Below, piece after piece: positions 35,663-44,949 of a stretch of DNA of 64,000 nt. The DNA comes from Clostridia bacterium 41_269. GTDB taxonomy: Bacteria; Bacillota; DTU086. Below the pieces are notes generated by a model. The model did no database searches. It saw only the letters and a program-made list of their open reading frames with translations, and was not told the DNA's origin. The stretch is from contig LGEZ01000007.1 in NCBI GenBank assembly GCA_001508005.1, positions 1 through 64,000 of the forward strand, read 5' to 3'. Numbering within the stretch: position 1 is the first letter of the stretch; every line of letters begins with the position of its first letter. The translations under genes and the position numbers were made by a program.

Positions 35663-37497
35663 CTACTTTTGTTTGAGAATAATGCTTTTAGTTCCTCCAT
35701 CCCATTGAACCTCTAAATTTAAAGCTTCACCAATAGCTCTAAGAGGCAAAAGAATTCTCCCCCCTATTATAACAGCAGGCTGATCTCTTTTCTGCTCGGT
35801 TCTTCTGTAATGTCTTGGGAAAATTTAAGAAGCAGAGGAGCGCTGAAATGCTGATAACGGGCAACTACATATCCCCAAGGCTTATAAAACTTTTTAACAA
35901 TTAATCGACCTTCAGAAACCTCACCTTCAAAACCGTAAAATTCCCATTGAACTAAACTGGGAGAAACCTCTCTGTTGGAACCTAAAGCAGTCAAAGTAAG
36001 TTTTAGATCATAGCTCTGCCCAAGAGAAACAATCCCTACAGGACCCTTCAATACCATCCGATCAATATCATCTCTTCCCACAACACGAACCTCTGTTTTT
36101 CCTTCTATGCTTCCCTTTACAGCCTTGATTCTTCCCTGCCCCGGATTTACTGCAGCAGCCGTTCCTTTTTCAACTTTTATAACCTTTCCATCTCCTAAAA
36201 TTTCAGCATCATTGATACTTACAGGGTTGTAATACCTGTCATACCCTTTGATTTTATATTCAATCTCTTCCCCCACAAGAAGGGCATTTTTATTTTTAAC
36301 TTCTAAAATAATTCCTTTCAGCTCAGAAGCAGGAGCTTTAGAAAATATACCTATGCTGTTGGGAACATATCTCTCACTCCCCTGTTCTGGTTCAAAGGCC
36401 CTTACCGTTGAAAATTCGCCTAGGGGCCTTACCACCATAGTTGTAGAACCGCCTCCATCAAGATTTAAAGCCCTCCAAGAACCTATATATGCCATAAAAG
36501 AAGAAAGTTCATCCAAATCTAAGCCTACACTGTCACCAGATTTCTCAACACCTACCAAATAAACCCTGTCTCCATCTTTTGAAACCCCAACAGCTGTTCT
36601 TGCTCTAAGTCCACCTAAAGAAGACTTGCTTTTAGCATAAGGAATAGCCCTGCCGCCGTCCACAAGTAAAGCATGACCACCAATGACCATACTCCACCTG
36701 CCGGCTGGCTCAAGGGAATATTCAATCCTGATTCTATCTCCAACTTTAAAATTCTGGATCAAAAAATCAGCTGCTTTTCCGTGTCCCCGTAGAATATATG
36801 CCCCTTTAGGGACACCCTGATAGGGAAGATATGAACCTTCAGATATTTCCACTACTTTACTATCTTTAACCAAAATCTCAGTGGGAATTGTATATCCATC
36901 GTTCCCCCTAGTAGATCCTCCCCACATATCATCATAGAGATGGAGCTTATCATAGTGGCTGTGGGAACCATTCTGTTCCCAGTAAGCTTTTTATTCAAAC
37001 CAGATATGGGGAATTCCATACCTGACGGGGATATTACCTTACCCCACAAACTAAAACTCTGAATTACCGCTCTGCGGTCCTGAGTTATCCCCAATGCATA
37101 TAGACCGTCTATTTTTGATGGAGATGCAGCCGTTCTACCCCCTACCACCATGGGCCCTATGGGAGCTCCTTCACCATAAATATTAAAAAAAATCACCATT
37201 AACCGCTGCTACAGCTCCTGCATTACTCGCCATAGCAGACACATTTAGGCGCTTTGTTATTTTTCCAGCTCCTGGTATTACATCTAAAACAATGTAGGGA
37301 TTATTTAAATCCACTTCCAATACATGTATCTCTACGGGACCATCCGCTGTTTTCCATCGGTACTCCTTATGTACCGCCCCTGCTGTGACCGGCTGTTCAA
37401 AAACTTTTATCGGAACCGATGATGCCTCAGCAGGCTCAATCAATATGCTAAACATAAATATTAAAGCTAAAATAAAAACTAGGGATTTCCTGAACAT
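35663..37497 (-). pseudogene. Secreted phosphodiester glycosidase (NAGPA-like) with CuAO-N domain, frame broken three times
   Basis: Repaired, it is a signal-peptide protein (MFRKSLVFILALIFMFSI, start 37497 after GGAGG). A phosphodiester-glycosidase domain (VAAVNGDFFNIYGEGAP; SLGGLRARTAVG; LNLDGGGSTTM) is followed by Ig-like beta domains and a C-terminal copper-amine-oxidase-N domain (IIIGGRILLPLRAIGEALN, ending at 35663). Breaks are in a T8 run (37185-37192, one extra), an A5 run in the NKK segment near 36995 (one short) and an A4 run near 35790 (one short). It probably cleaves GlcNAc- or sugar-1-phosphodiesters in exported polymers. Confidence 0.82.
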
Positions 37498-37540
37498 TAT
37501 GTATAAACCTCCCTCCGGTTCTCTCCTTTCCCATTCAAAT

Positions 37541-38074
37541 TTAAGCAATTCCTGCAGAAATCATAAAGCGCAGTGCCGTTTCTGGATCCATATCCACTTC
37601 TTTTACTCTATCCTTTGGTACAATCAAAGTAAGTCCTGCAACCTGAAAAGCAAGGGGAACATAAACAACCAAATGATTTTCCAAAAAGCATTCTTCCTTT
37701 GTTAAAAAAGCAAGGCTCTTAAATCCCTCTAGCTCAATCATAACAACCTTGCTGAAAGATCTTTTTTCACCAATTAAAGAATTTAGGGTGTCCTTTATTG
37801 CTGAATAAAGCTTTCCCACAATGGGAGCTTTATAAAAAAGCTTTTCAATTTTATCTATTAATTTCTCACTAATGTAAAAAGAACCCACATAGCCAATTAA
37901 TAAAATAATCAACACCGAAATAAGCAGGCCCAATCCAGGTAAATCAAAAAAAGGAATAAAAAAGTTGCCCACTCTATCAAGAATTCTCAGCACTCCAAAG
38001 ACAATGTAAAGCGTTACAGCAACAGGAAGAAGAATTAATATGCCCCGCAAAAAAAACTTACCCAAATTTTTCAT
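37541..38074 (-). CDS. DUF502 family membrane protein
   Basis: 177 residues. Two N-terminal membrane helices (FFLRGILILLPVAVTLYIV and GLGLLISVLIILLIGYVG) are followed by a cytoplasmic domain with KAPIVGKLYSAIKDTLNSL and RVKEVDMDPETALRFMISAGIA, the DUF502 signature. Function unknown. The start ATG follows AAAGGGGG. It lies just upstream of the glycosidase gene on the same strand; their ends overlap slightly only if an upstream start is used for the latter. Confidence 0.88.
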   Translation of the reverse strand: MKNLGKFFLRGILILLPVAVTLYIVFGVLRILDRVGNFFIPFFDLPGLGLLISVLIILLIGYVGSFYISEKLIDKIEKLFYKAPIVGKLYSAIKDTLNSLIGEKRSFSKVVMIELEGFKSLAFLTKEECFLENHLVVYVPLAFQVAGLTLIVPKDRVKEVDMDPETALRFMISAGIA

Positions 38075-38197
38075 TTCTGCCCATCCCCCTTTGTTTCACT
38101 GTCCCAAGAACCTCAAAAAATCTCCTTTTAAGGAACTACGACGTTTTTCTTACCTTTCTTTCTAAAATTTTTCAGCCCCATTCTATTACAATAAAAA

Positions 38198-38872
38198 TCA
38201 TCCTCCAAGGGTAACATCCTGGGTTTGATACCATTCAAGAGCACTAAAAAAATGCTCAGGCTTAAAATCAGGCCACATTTCGTCCACTACATAAAAATCT
38301 GAATAAATAGACTGCACTGGGAGGAAACCGCTCAATCTCCGCCTGCCGCCCCAACGTACTATCAAATCTATTCTAGAAATTTCCGACGAGGCTATGTGCT
38401 CAACAATATTTGAACCTTTTTGTCCATTGTTATTCTTATAAAAATAACTTAAATCCCAATTCCAACTGTAATTCACTAAAAAATTAACCCTCATAGAACC
38501 CCTCCCAAATTTCACCCTTTTTGTGTAAGGCAAGAGTTCCTTGGGAAATAAAGGGGAATCGGTATTCCCCACTACCAAAAGCTCCGCATCCTCCTCAGCT
38601 AATTTTTCAACAGCCTCAACGCATGCCCTTTGAAAAGCCCTGGTTTGCTCTGCCGGCCGTTTGGTATTGTCCTGTGTAAAACCATAAAAAGTCATTTCTT
38701 CGATACCGAGAGCATGGCAAATTCTATAAAGTTCTAAGCCAGGTGCTATACCGTATTTGTATCCTGCATGTTTGGGCAGACCCCTGGCAGTGGACCACCG
38801 CCGATTCCCATCAGGAATAATCCCAACATGTCTGGGAAGCCTCTTAAATTTTGGCACTTTCAAAGAATTCAT
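38198..38872 (-). CDS. Undecaprenyl diphosphate synthase family (cis-prenyltransferase)
   Basis: 224 residues. The catalytic IIPDGNRRW with HAG..YG downstream (phosphate site) and the C-terminal SRIDLIVRWGGRRRLSGFLP are those of cis-prenyltransferases; FYVVDEMWPDF closes the fold. It is shorter and more divergent than canonical UppS (about 250), and no cdsA/dxr/frr neighbours are present. It may therefore be a second, specialised cis-prenyltransferase rather than the housekeeping enzyme (inference). Confidence 0.8.
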   Translation of the reverse strand: MNSLKVPKFKRLPRHVGIIPDGNRRWSTARGLPKHAGYKYGIAPGLELYRICHALGIEEMTFYGFTQDNTKRPAEQTRAFQRACVEAVEKLAEEDAELLVVGNTDSPLFPKELLPYTKRVKFGRGSMRVNFLVNYSWNWDLSYFYKNNNGQKGSNIVEHIASSEISRIDLIVRWGGRRRLSGFLPVQSIYSDFYVVDEMWPDFKPEHFFSALEWYQTQDVTLGG

Positions 38873-38974
38873 TATTTAGTAATCCTACACCTCCAAAAAT
38901 TCCATTATAGTAAGCAAACCCTGCTGTATTATATAGAATAACCAACTTAAAAACCAATTTTTCTTCTACAGTGA

Positions 38975-39007
38975 AATAAAGAAAGGGGCAATAACCTGCC
39001 CCTTTCT
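38975..39007 (-). terminator. Terminator of the YtxH-DUF948 operon
   Basis: AAAGGGGCAG / TGCCCCTTT on the minus strand followed by CTTTATTT, about 20 bp beyond the DUF948 stop. Confidence 0.85.
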
Positions 39008-39025
39008 CTTTTAAAATCTCCGTTT

Positions 39026-39406
39026 TTAGACTTCACTTTTATTTGTATTCTTATCGTTTTTCTTATAAAACTGTTTATACAGCTTCAGAGCTACATCCAT
39101 GCCCATTTTTATTCCTGCTATACTTTTCAAAAGCTTCGGAGCCCCTTTTCCAACCATAAACATAAACGCCAAATTTCCCACAGAATTTCTTAATGCATTT
39201 ATTAACTCCCTTAAGCTTCCAAGAGTGGACTTAGCCTCATCAATAACAGGCAAAAATTCTTTATCAAAAGCTGTCTTTAAAGCCTTAACTTCCAAACTCA
39301 ATTTAAAGATAAGTCGAGCTAACAAAAATGCCCCAGCCACTACCATTAAAACCAACAGCAGTAGGCAAACACCCATTAGCAGCAGAACTATTTCAATGGA
39401 GCTCAT
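39026..39406 (-). CDS. DUF948-domain membrane protein
   Basis: 126 residues: an N-terminal membrane helix (IVLLLMGVCLLLLVLMVVAGAFLL), then a long amphipathic helix (LEVKALKTAFDKEFLPVIDEAKSTLGSLRELI) of the DUF948 general-stress-protein type, and a basic tail. Paired with YtxH in Bacillus-type stress operons. Located 2 bp downstream of the YtxH gene. Confidence 0.78.
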   Translation of the reverse strand: MSSIEIVLLLMGVCLLLLVLMVVAGAFLLARLIFKLSLEVKALKTAFDKEFLPVIDEAKSTLGSLRELINALRNSVGNLAFMFMVGKGAPKLLKSIAGIKMGMDVALKLYKQFYKKNDKNTNKSEV

Positions 39407-39408
39407 TC

Positions 39409-39681
39409 TTAGGTTGTCTCCTGACCAGCCTCATTAGTTTCTTCCCCAGAACAGCAGGGAAGCTTTTCCCGTGCTGTTTCCACCACACGTGTTACTCCGC
39501 TCTTTACTTTGCCACTTACTTCACCAATGGTTTCCTTGGTTTGTTCCACAATTTCAAAAGTTTTATCTGCTATTTTACTACGTGTCTCCTTCCCAGAAGC
39601 TGGAGCAAGAAGAACTCCTGCAATAAACCCTAACAGCCCTCCAATAACCAGCCCTGCCAAAAAATCTCCATTATCAGACAT
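39409..39681 (-). CDS. YtxH-like general stress protein
   Basis: 90 residues. The YtxH glycine-rich membrane segment is visible: FLAGLVIGGLLGFIAGVLLAPASGKETR, then a helical amphipathic region and an acidic tail (CCSGEETNEAG). Membrane-anchored stress protein of unknown biochemical role; together with the DUF948 gene it makes a two-gene operon. The site GGGGGTG precedes the start. Confidence 0.85.
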   Translation of the reverse strand: MSDNGDFLAGLVIGGLLGFIAGVLLAPASGKETRSKIADKTFEIVEQTKETIGEVSGKVKSGVTRVVETAREKLPCCSGEETNEAGQETT

Positions 39682-39779
39682 TTAAAAACACCCCCTTTAT
39701 TGTAGAGTTCTACAACATATAGGGGTTTCCCTTTTTCAAACAGCCCATAAAGGAAATTAATAAAAAGAAATTAACTTTT

Positions 39780-40727
39780 TTATTCAATTCCACTCATTTT
39801 TTCCTGTATAGCATTTTTCAAAGCAAGGGGGTCAAAGCCTATCCTTTCCATCTGACGGCAAAAACTGCAAATTTCGGCTGTAGTAGGCTGTCCGCATTTT
39901 AAACAGTTCTTTAGTTCTATTTCTTCTTCTACTTTCTTAAAAAACTTCTGCCCCCTTTCCAAAAAGCCCAGATAAAATTGGTCTTTGGTTCCCGGAGAAG
40001 AAGCCTCTAAAAGGTTCAAAGCTTCTTTGTATTTTAGACTGCTTGCACCCTCGGACATGGGACATTCATCAAGAATATATTCTATTCCTTTAACAACACA
40101 ATATGCTGCCATTTCCCTTTCTGTTAGACGGCACAGCGGCTTAACTTTGCGTGCAAGTCCACCTCTTTCCGGCATATTTGGTGCCTGACGAGCTAAATAC
40201 CCAACCTGCCAGTGCATTACATTTCCCAAAAGGGCTGCGGATTCATCATCCAAATTATGTCCCGTAGCAACAGCATCAAAGTTTCCAAGCTTTGCAGTCA
40301 AATTCATAACATATCTCTTGATTAAACCGCAGGTAGAGCAAAAAGACTTATAACTCTTTCTTGCAATATATTCCATTCCTTCTCCAAAAATTTCTTTGAG
40401 GGATATCGTATAGAGGGTTGCTCCTCTTAAAGCAGCAAATTTTTCTGCCATTTCACAGGATTTATCTGAATAAGAACCAATTCCCAAATGTATATAAAGC
40501 CCTTCTGCATCATAACCCAGGTCCAGCAGTATATCCCATAATGCCAGACTGTCTTTTCCCCCTGAAACAGCCACTAAAATTCGGTCTTTAGGCAAAAACA
40601 TCTTAAATTTTTTTATAGCTCTTTCAACTTGAGTACGCAGATGTTCAATTAAATGCTCTTGACAGAATGCAGCACGGTGACGCCGAATTTCAAAACAAGC
40701 CCTTTGGCCGCACTTTAGACATTTCAA
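39780..40727 (-). CDS. ttuA: tRNA-5-methyluridine54 2-sulfurtransferase (TtuA type)
   Basis: 315 residues. The N-terminal zinc finger has CLKCGQ with CQEH; the PP-loop is SGGKDS (residues 55-60); the C-terminal zinc finger is CLKCGQPTTAEICSFC. Cys130, Cys133 (FCSTCG) and Cys222 (DECPMS) fall at the exact positions of the three Fe-S ligands of Thermus TtuA. TtuA thiolates m5U54 in the tRNA T-loop, raising tRNA melting temperature. The next gene upstream encodes a ubiquitin-like sulfur carrier ending in GG, the expected TtuB partner. The E1-like TtuC is not in the window. Confidence 0.9.
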   Translation of the reverse strand: MKCLKCGQRACFEIRRHRAAFCQEHLIEHLRTQVERAIKKFKMFLPKDRILVAVSGGKDSLALWDILLDLGYDAEGLYIHLGIGSYSDKSCEMAEKFAALRGATLYTISLKEIFGEGMEYIARKSYKSFCSTCGLIKRYVMNLTAKLGNFDAVATGHNLDDESAALLGNVMHWQVGYLARQAPNMPERGGLARKVKPLCRLTEREMAAYCVVKGIEYILDECPMSEGASSLKYKEALNLLEASSPGTKDQFYLGFLERGQKFFKKVEEEIELKNCLKCGQPTTAEICSFCRQMERIGFDPLALKNAIQEKMSGIE

Positions 40728-40757
40728 CTTTATTCACCTCTTAAAATATTAGCTCTC

Positions 40758-40952
40758 CTATCCCCCTGAAACCACAGGAATAACCTCAATCTCTTCATCG
40801 TCTTCAATTTTGGTATCCAAAGTGATCAAACGCCCATCTTTAATAACAAGAACAGTTTCCGGCAAAATATTTAGCATTTTAAGCACTTTTTCCACTGTAT
40901 AACTCCCTTCGATTTCTTTAACAGTGGAATCTCTGCGAATAATAACTTTCAT
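40758..40952 (-). CDS. ttuB: Ubiquitin-like sulfur carrier (TtuB/ThiS/MoaD type)
   Basis: 64 residues of the beta-grasp sulfur-carrier family, with the required C-terminal Gly-Gly (EVIPVVSGG), which is adenylated and thiocarboxylated by an E1-like enzyme. The position 30 bp upstream of ttuA on the same strand and the absence of thi or moa genes make it the likely sulfur donor for TtuA. ThiS-like function cannot be excluded from sequence alone. The start ATG follows GGGGGTGAAAA. Confidence 0.82.
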   Translation of the reverse strand: MKVIIRRDSTVKEIEGSYTVEKVLKMLNILPETVLVIKDGRLITLDTKIEDDEEIEVIPVVSGG

Positions 40953-41130
40953 TATATTTTCACCCCCTGTGCTGGTAGTTTACAGTATGAATTGTAGAAA
41001 TTCAATTCAAAAGAAAATGTATTTATTTAATTTGGTTTAAATTAAGAGCTGTGGTAAACTGTTAATTGATTTACCTTTTATTACAGTTAAGCATAAATTA
41101 AAAAAAAATAAATTATTGGGGGTTTTGGAA

Positions 41131-41892
41131 ATGCTGGATGACAAAATCCTCATAACCGATGGAAAAAAATTTAAAAGAGTTTTTAACATAAATTCCGTTG
41201 AAAAAGTCAAACTTCCCACCGGTGAAATTGATGGAGAAAAATTAAAGGAAATTCAAAAAGGCAGTTCTTTTATTGTTAACAATAGAAGATATTATGTATT
41301 CAACTGCGATCTTTACGATTATATTATGTATCATCTCACCCGCCATACTCAAATAGTATATCCAAAAGAAGCAGCCTATATTATGGTTAGACTGGACATT
41401 TCCCCGGGAAAGAGAATAGGAGAAGCAGGCACAGGCTCGGGAGCATTAACAGCATTTTTTTCAAGGGCAGTAGGGAAGGACGGAAGGGTTTATACATATG
41501 AAAAGAGGGAAGAATTTGTAAGCATTGCTAAAAAAAATCTTTCCCGCTGCAGGGAATTTGACAATATAATCTTTCATCATAAATCCATTGAAGATGGCAT
41601 AGAAGAAAGGGACCTCGATGCTTTCTTTTTAGATGTTAGGGAACCCTGGTTAGTAATCACCCAGGTCCGGGAAGCCCTTAAGCCTTCTGGGAGTTTGGGA
41701 ATATTAGTCCCCACCACAAATCAGGTAAGTCAGACAATTGAAAGTTTAGAAGACAATAATTTTTTCATTCTTGAGGTGTCTGAAATAATTATGAGAGAAT
41801 TTAAAATTAATGCCCAAAGGCTTCGGCCCAAAGACATAATGGTTGGACATACAGGTTACCTCATATTCGGAAAAAAAGTAGTGGATATTTAA
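41131..41892 (+). CDS. trmI: tRNA (adenine-N1-)-methyltransferase, m1A58 (TrmI)
   Basis: 253 residues from the ATG at 41131 (preceded by GGGGG). N-terminal beta domain, then the SAM-binding core: GEAGTGSGALTAFFSRAVGKDG (motif I), YEKREEF (acidic end of strand 2), DAFFLDVREPW (motif IV) and a C-terminal GHTGYLIFGKK. TrmI makes m1A58 in the T-loop and stabilises tRNA. In Thermus m1A58 promotes thiolation of residue 54, so adjacency to the divergent ttuB-ttuA pair fits functionally. The divergent 180-bp gap holds both promoters. Confidence 0.9.
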   Translation: MLDDKILITDGKKFKRVFNINSVEKVKLPTGEIDGEKLKEIQKGSSFIVNNRRYYVFNCDLYDYIMYHLTRHTQIVYPKEAAYIMVRLDISPGKRIGEAGTGSGALTAFFSRAVGKDGRVYTYEKREEFVSIAKKNLSRCREFDNIIFHHKSIEDGIEERDLDAFFLDVREPWLVITQVREALKPSGSLGILVPTTNQVSQTIESLEDNNFFILEVSEIIMREFKINAQRLRPKDIMVGHTGYLIFGKKVVDI

Positions 41893-41912
41893 TTTATAAT
41901 TAAACAAACATT

Positions 41913-43280
41913 TTATCTGCAAAGTACTTTTCTAACCATTACTAATCTACCGAATGCTAGAACATTTGTAATAACAGCTAAAATACCCAAAACTAAAGGT
42001 AGCTGCCCAAAAATACTTCCAAGCATTATTAAAAATAGGCGTCCGTCACGGTTTGCAGGCACATAACGCAGAAAACCATCATATTTTTCAGGATAGTAAG
42101 GATTTCCGGTCAAAGCATGAAACTTTTCCTTTCCTAACATAGACATGGGCGAACCGATCAGCGCTGCACTTCCTAGAAGCCATATAAAAACCTCCGAATG
42201 AGCCAAGTACCAGCCAAGAGTCATTCCAAAAATAATTAAAGCATCACCATACCTGTCAAGAATAGAATCAAAATAAGCACCATACTTGGTAGCCATGTAT
42301 TTAAGACGAGCAATTTCTCCATCTACACCGTCAATTACTGCAGCTGATTGAGCTAAAAGCCCTCCAACGGGCCATAGTCCCTTAATAAAAGCAGCAGCAG
42401 ATAAACAAGCAACTAAAAAATTTAGAAAGCTTATCATATTAGGAGTTACCCTTGTGGAAGCAACTAAACCAGAAATAGGTATAGACAGTCTCCTATTAAT
42501 TAATTTTGAAATCAGCCCATCTCTAGGAGAACGAAGGCTTTCCAGCAAACGTTTTCGAGCTTCTTCAAGATCCCATTTGTCATCAACATCAATCCACCAC
42601 TCTTCTCCAATGTCAACTCCTTTAACCATACCATTTTTCGCCAAGCGCCTAATACCATCACTTAATGCATGTCTTCCTTCTAAAGCCTCATCTGAAAGTG
42701 CTTGGAAAATACCAGAAGTGCATAAAAATACACCGCAATCAACGGCGTTATAATCCTTAATGTCTTTTCCAATGTCTAGTATCCTTCCGTCTGAATCCAC
42801 CAAAACCTTCGTAGCTTCTTCAATCCTGAACACCTTTTGGCACTTATAATCCACCAGAACATATACTTCCCCTGGCTTTACCTGCTCATCACTTTCCAGC
42901 AATTTTTTTACTGCTCCAGGCTGCATCACATGATCTGCCATTATAAGCAGAAAACTTGATTCTTTCTTTAGAGTCCTTTCAGCTGCTAGAACTGAGCTGC
43001 CGTTTCCTTTTGTCCATTGATCATTATCTATATATGAAACTTTAACACCATATCTGCTGCCATCCTTAATAAACCTTTTTATTTTTTCTCCCTGATATCC
43101 CGTTACAATAAAAATTTCTTCAATGCCGTTTTCCCGCAGATTAAGAATGGTTCTTTCAAGGAGAGAAAGACCTAAAAGGGGAGTTAGAGGCTTGGGGAAA
43201 TAAATTTTCCCCTTGGCAGCAGATTCCTTAAGCCTCCTCCCCTCCCCTGCAGCTAGAATTAAAGCTTTCAAAGGGCACAC
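41913..43280 (-). CDS. Bifunctional inositol-1-phosphate cytidylyltransferase / di-myo-inositol-phosphate-phosphate synthase
   Basis: 455 residues with two domains. Residues 1-235 form a nucleotidyltransferase (LILAAGEGRRLKE, KPLTPLLGLSLLERTI, MADHVM). Residues about 245-455 form a membrane CDP-alcohol phosphatidyltransferase with DGVDGEIARLKYMATKYG and FDSILDRYGD (DGx2ARx8Gx3Dx3D). The fusion is the IPCT/DIPPS enzyme of hyperthermophiles. It makes CDP-inositol and condenses it with inositol-1-P to the precursor of di-myo-inositol phosphate, a heat/salt compatible solute. It follows ino1 by 5 bp. The final phosphatase is not identified. Confidence 0.9.
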   Translation of the reverse strand: MCPLKALILAAGEGRRLKESAAKGKIYFPKPLTPLLGLSLLERTILNLRENGIEEIFIVTGYQGEKIKRFIKDGSRYGVKVSYIDNDQWTKGNGSSVLAAERTLKKESSFLLIMADHVMQPGAVKKLLESDEQVKPGEVYVLVDYKCQKVFRIEEATKVLVDSDGRILDIGKDIKDYNAVDCGVFLCTSGIFQALSDEALEGRHALSDGIRRLAKNGMVKGVDIGEEWWIDVDDKWDLEEARKRLLESLRSPRDGLISKLINRRLSIPISGLVASTRVTPNMISFLNFLVACLSAAAFIKGLWPVGGLLAQSAAVIDGVDGEIARLKYMATKYGAYFDSILDRYGDALIIFGMTLGWYLAHSEVFIWLLGSAALIGSPMSMLGKEKFHALTGNPYYPEKYDGFLRYVPANRDGRLFLIMLGSIFGQLPLVLGILAVITNVLAFGRLVMVRKVLCR

Positions 43281-43285
43281 CCCCG

Positions 43286-44380
43286 TTACCTTTCCCTCTT
43301 ACCTGCAATAAACTCCTCTACCATAACCCGTGCTTCATCATCGGTATATTGAACTGGAGGAGACTTCATGGTATAGGCGGAAACAGAATCCAATGTTCCC
43401 CCAATTTTTCTGTCCAGGGCGAGCTTCATGCAGCGTATAGCTTCAATTATAACTCCTGCACTGTTGGGAGAATCCTCCACTGAAAGCTTCAGCTCCAGCT
43501 CCAACGGTACACCTCCAAAACCTCTTCCCTCCATACGAATATAGCAGATTTTGTTGTCCTTAAGCCATGGAACATAATCGCTTGGGCCTATATGAATATT
43601 TTCTGGATCTAAAGGAAGAGCAAGCTGCGACTGTACAGACTGCGTCTTGGATTTCTTCTTAGACGACAGGCGGCTGCGGTTCAGCATGTTAAGGAAGTCA
43701 GTATTTCCACCAAAATTCAGCTGATAAGTTCGATCAAGCTTTACCCCTCTATTTTCAAAAAGTTTTGCAAGTACTCTGTGGACAATGGTTGCTCCCACCT
43801 GACTCTTAATATCATCTCCTATGATGGGAATACCTTTGTTTTTGAATTTTTCAGCCCATTCTGGATCAGAAGCTATGAACACTGGCATTGCATTGATAAA
43901 TCCAACTCCTGCTTCAAGGCAGGCTTCAGCATATTTTTTAGCCGCTTCTTCGGAACCAACGGGAACATAATTTATAAGCATGTCTGCACCGGATTCTTTC
44001 AAAACCTTAACCACATCACAAGGAGGCTCATCACCGGGTATAAAAGTAATATCTTCTGGATAATCTTTCATATGCTGGGATACACCATCACAAATATATC
44101 CCATCTGAACCGTTACCGGATACTCAGGCAGATTACCCCAGAAAATTTTAGTACAGTTGGGTTTTGCAAAGACAGCTTCCCTTAGGTTTTTACCAACTTT
44201 CCTTTTATCCACATCAAAGGCAGCAACAATTTTTATATCTCCTGGGGTATATCCACCCACATCACAGTGCATCAGCCCCACAGCTTCTTTGGGATCCACA
44301 TTTTTGTAGTATTCAATTCCCTGTATCAAAGCACTGGCACAGTTACCCACACCTGCAATGGCAACCCTAATTTCTCCCAC
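43286..44380 (-). CDS. ino1: Myo-inositol-1-phosphate synthase
   Basis: 364 residues, the short archaeal/actinobacterial type. The NAD-binding [18 protein letters not shown] starts the protein; [22 protein letters not shown] (catalytic lysines) and [10 protein letters not shown]-like segments match the family. It converts glucose-6-phosphate to L-myo-inositol-1-phosphate. With the adjacent IPCT/DIPPS the product goes to di-myo-inositol phosphate rather than to phosphatidylinositol, which is inference from the fusion partner. Confidence 0.93.
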   Translation of the reverse strand: MGEIRVAIAGVGNCASALIQGIEYYKNVDPKEAVGLMHCDVGGYTPGDIKIVAAFDVDKRKVGKNLREAVFAKPNCTKIFWGNLPEYPVTVQMGYICDGVSQHMKDYPEDITFIPGDEPPCDVVKVLKESGADMLINYVPVGSEEAAKKYAEACLEAGVGFINAMPVFIASDPEWAEKFKNKGIPIIGDDIKSQVGATIVHRVLAKLFENRGVKLDRTYQLNFGGNTDFLNMLNRSRLSSKKKSKTQSVQSQLALPLDPENIHIGPSDYVPWLKDNKICYIRMEGRGFGGVPLELELKLSVEDSPNSAGVIIEAIRCMKLALDRKIGGTLDSVSAYTMKSPPVQYTDDEARVMVEEFIAGKRER

Positions 44381-44396
44381 AATACATCCCTCCTTC

Positions 44397-44871
44397 TATT
44401 GTATTGATATGATATTATGTAAACTTAATTTTCCATAATTATACAAGCCGCCGCAGCAAACACTTCTGCTGCAGCTGGTTTAAATTTTTGCAGTTTATTT
44501 TTATAATCAATAAAAGAGGCAGTGGAAAACTTCCGGAGTGAAATACAGCAAAAACTAATGCTTAACTTAGATTATCCCACGCTTAAAATCTTAAAAATCC
44601 AACCTTAAGCATGGAAATAGGCTTCCTAGCAATGCTGTTTAATTGGAATCTTCTATCTATTGGAATGTTTAGAAAGGCGTTAAAAGAGAGTGAGAAAACA
44701 AGGTTGGAAAAAGTCTCTCAATGCATAATTTTTAAACAAATATAATCTTAAAGTCAAATTTTAAAAATAATGGTCAAATAAGGACTGGATTTCAAATCTT
44801 GTCTTTTTTTAAATTTTTTTAAAACTTAGTATTCTTTGCTAAGCCTTAAACCATTTTATTAAGCAAAATAA
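44397..44871. other. 475-bp non-coding stretch upstream of ino1
   Basis: No gene is supported. It contains AT-rich sequence and several inverted repeats: ATGCTTAA (near 44558) with TTAAGCAT (near 44605); TCCAACCTT (near 44598) with AAGGTTGGA (near 44701); and a GC-rich GCAGCA/TGCTGC hairpin near 44452-44473 just upstream of ino1. On the minus strand TATAAT near 44440 may be a -10 element for ino1. A 44-codon open frame at 44611-44745 has no ribosome binding site. Confidence 0.4.
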
Positions 44872-44910
44872 AAACTATAAAAAATATGCCCGAAACAGAT
44901 AGCCTCGGGC
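44872..44910 (-). terminator. Terminator of the DUF362-ferredoxin gene
   Basis: On the minus strand GCCCGAGG..TCGGGC is followed by ATATTTTTTATAG, about 40 bp after the stop at 44950. Confidence 0.85.
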
Positions 44911-44949
44911 CGCTTACATTTTTGATTTTGTACTTTTATATTTCTATTT

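Noticed and set aside
44611-44745. 44-codon open frame upstream of ino1
   Set aside because: Starts without a ribosome binding site and lies in a structured, AT-rich region.
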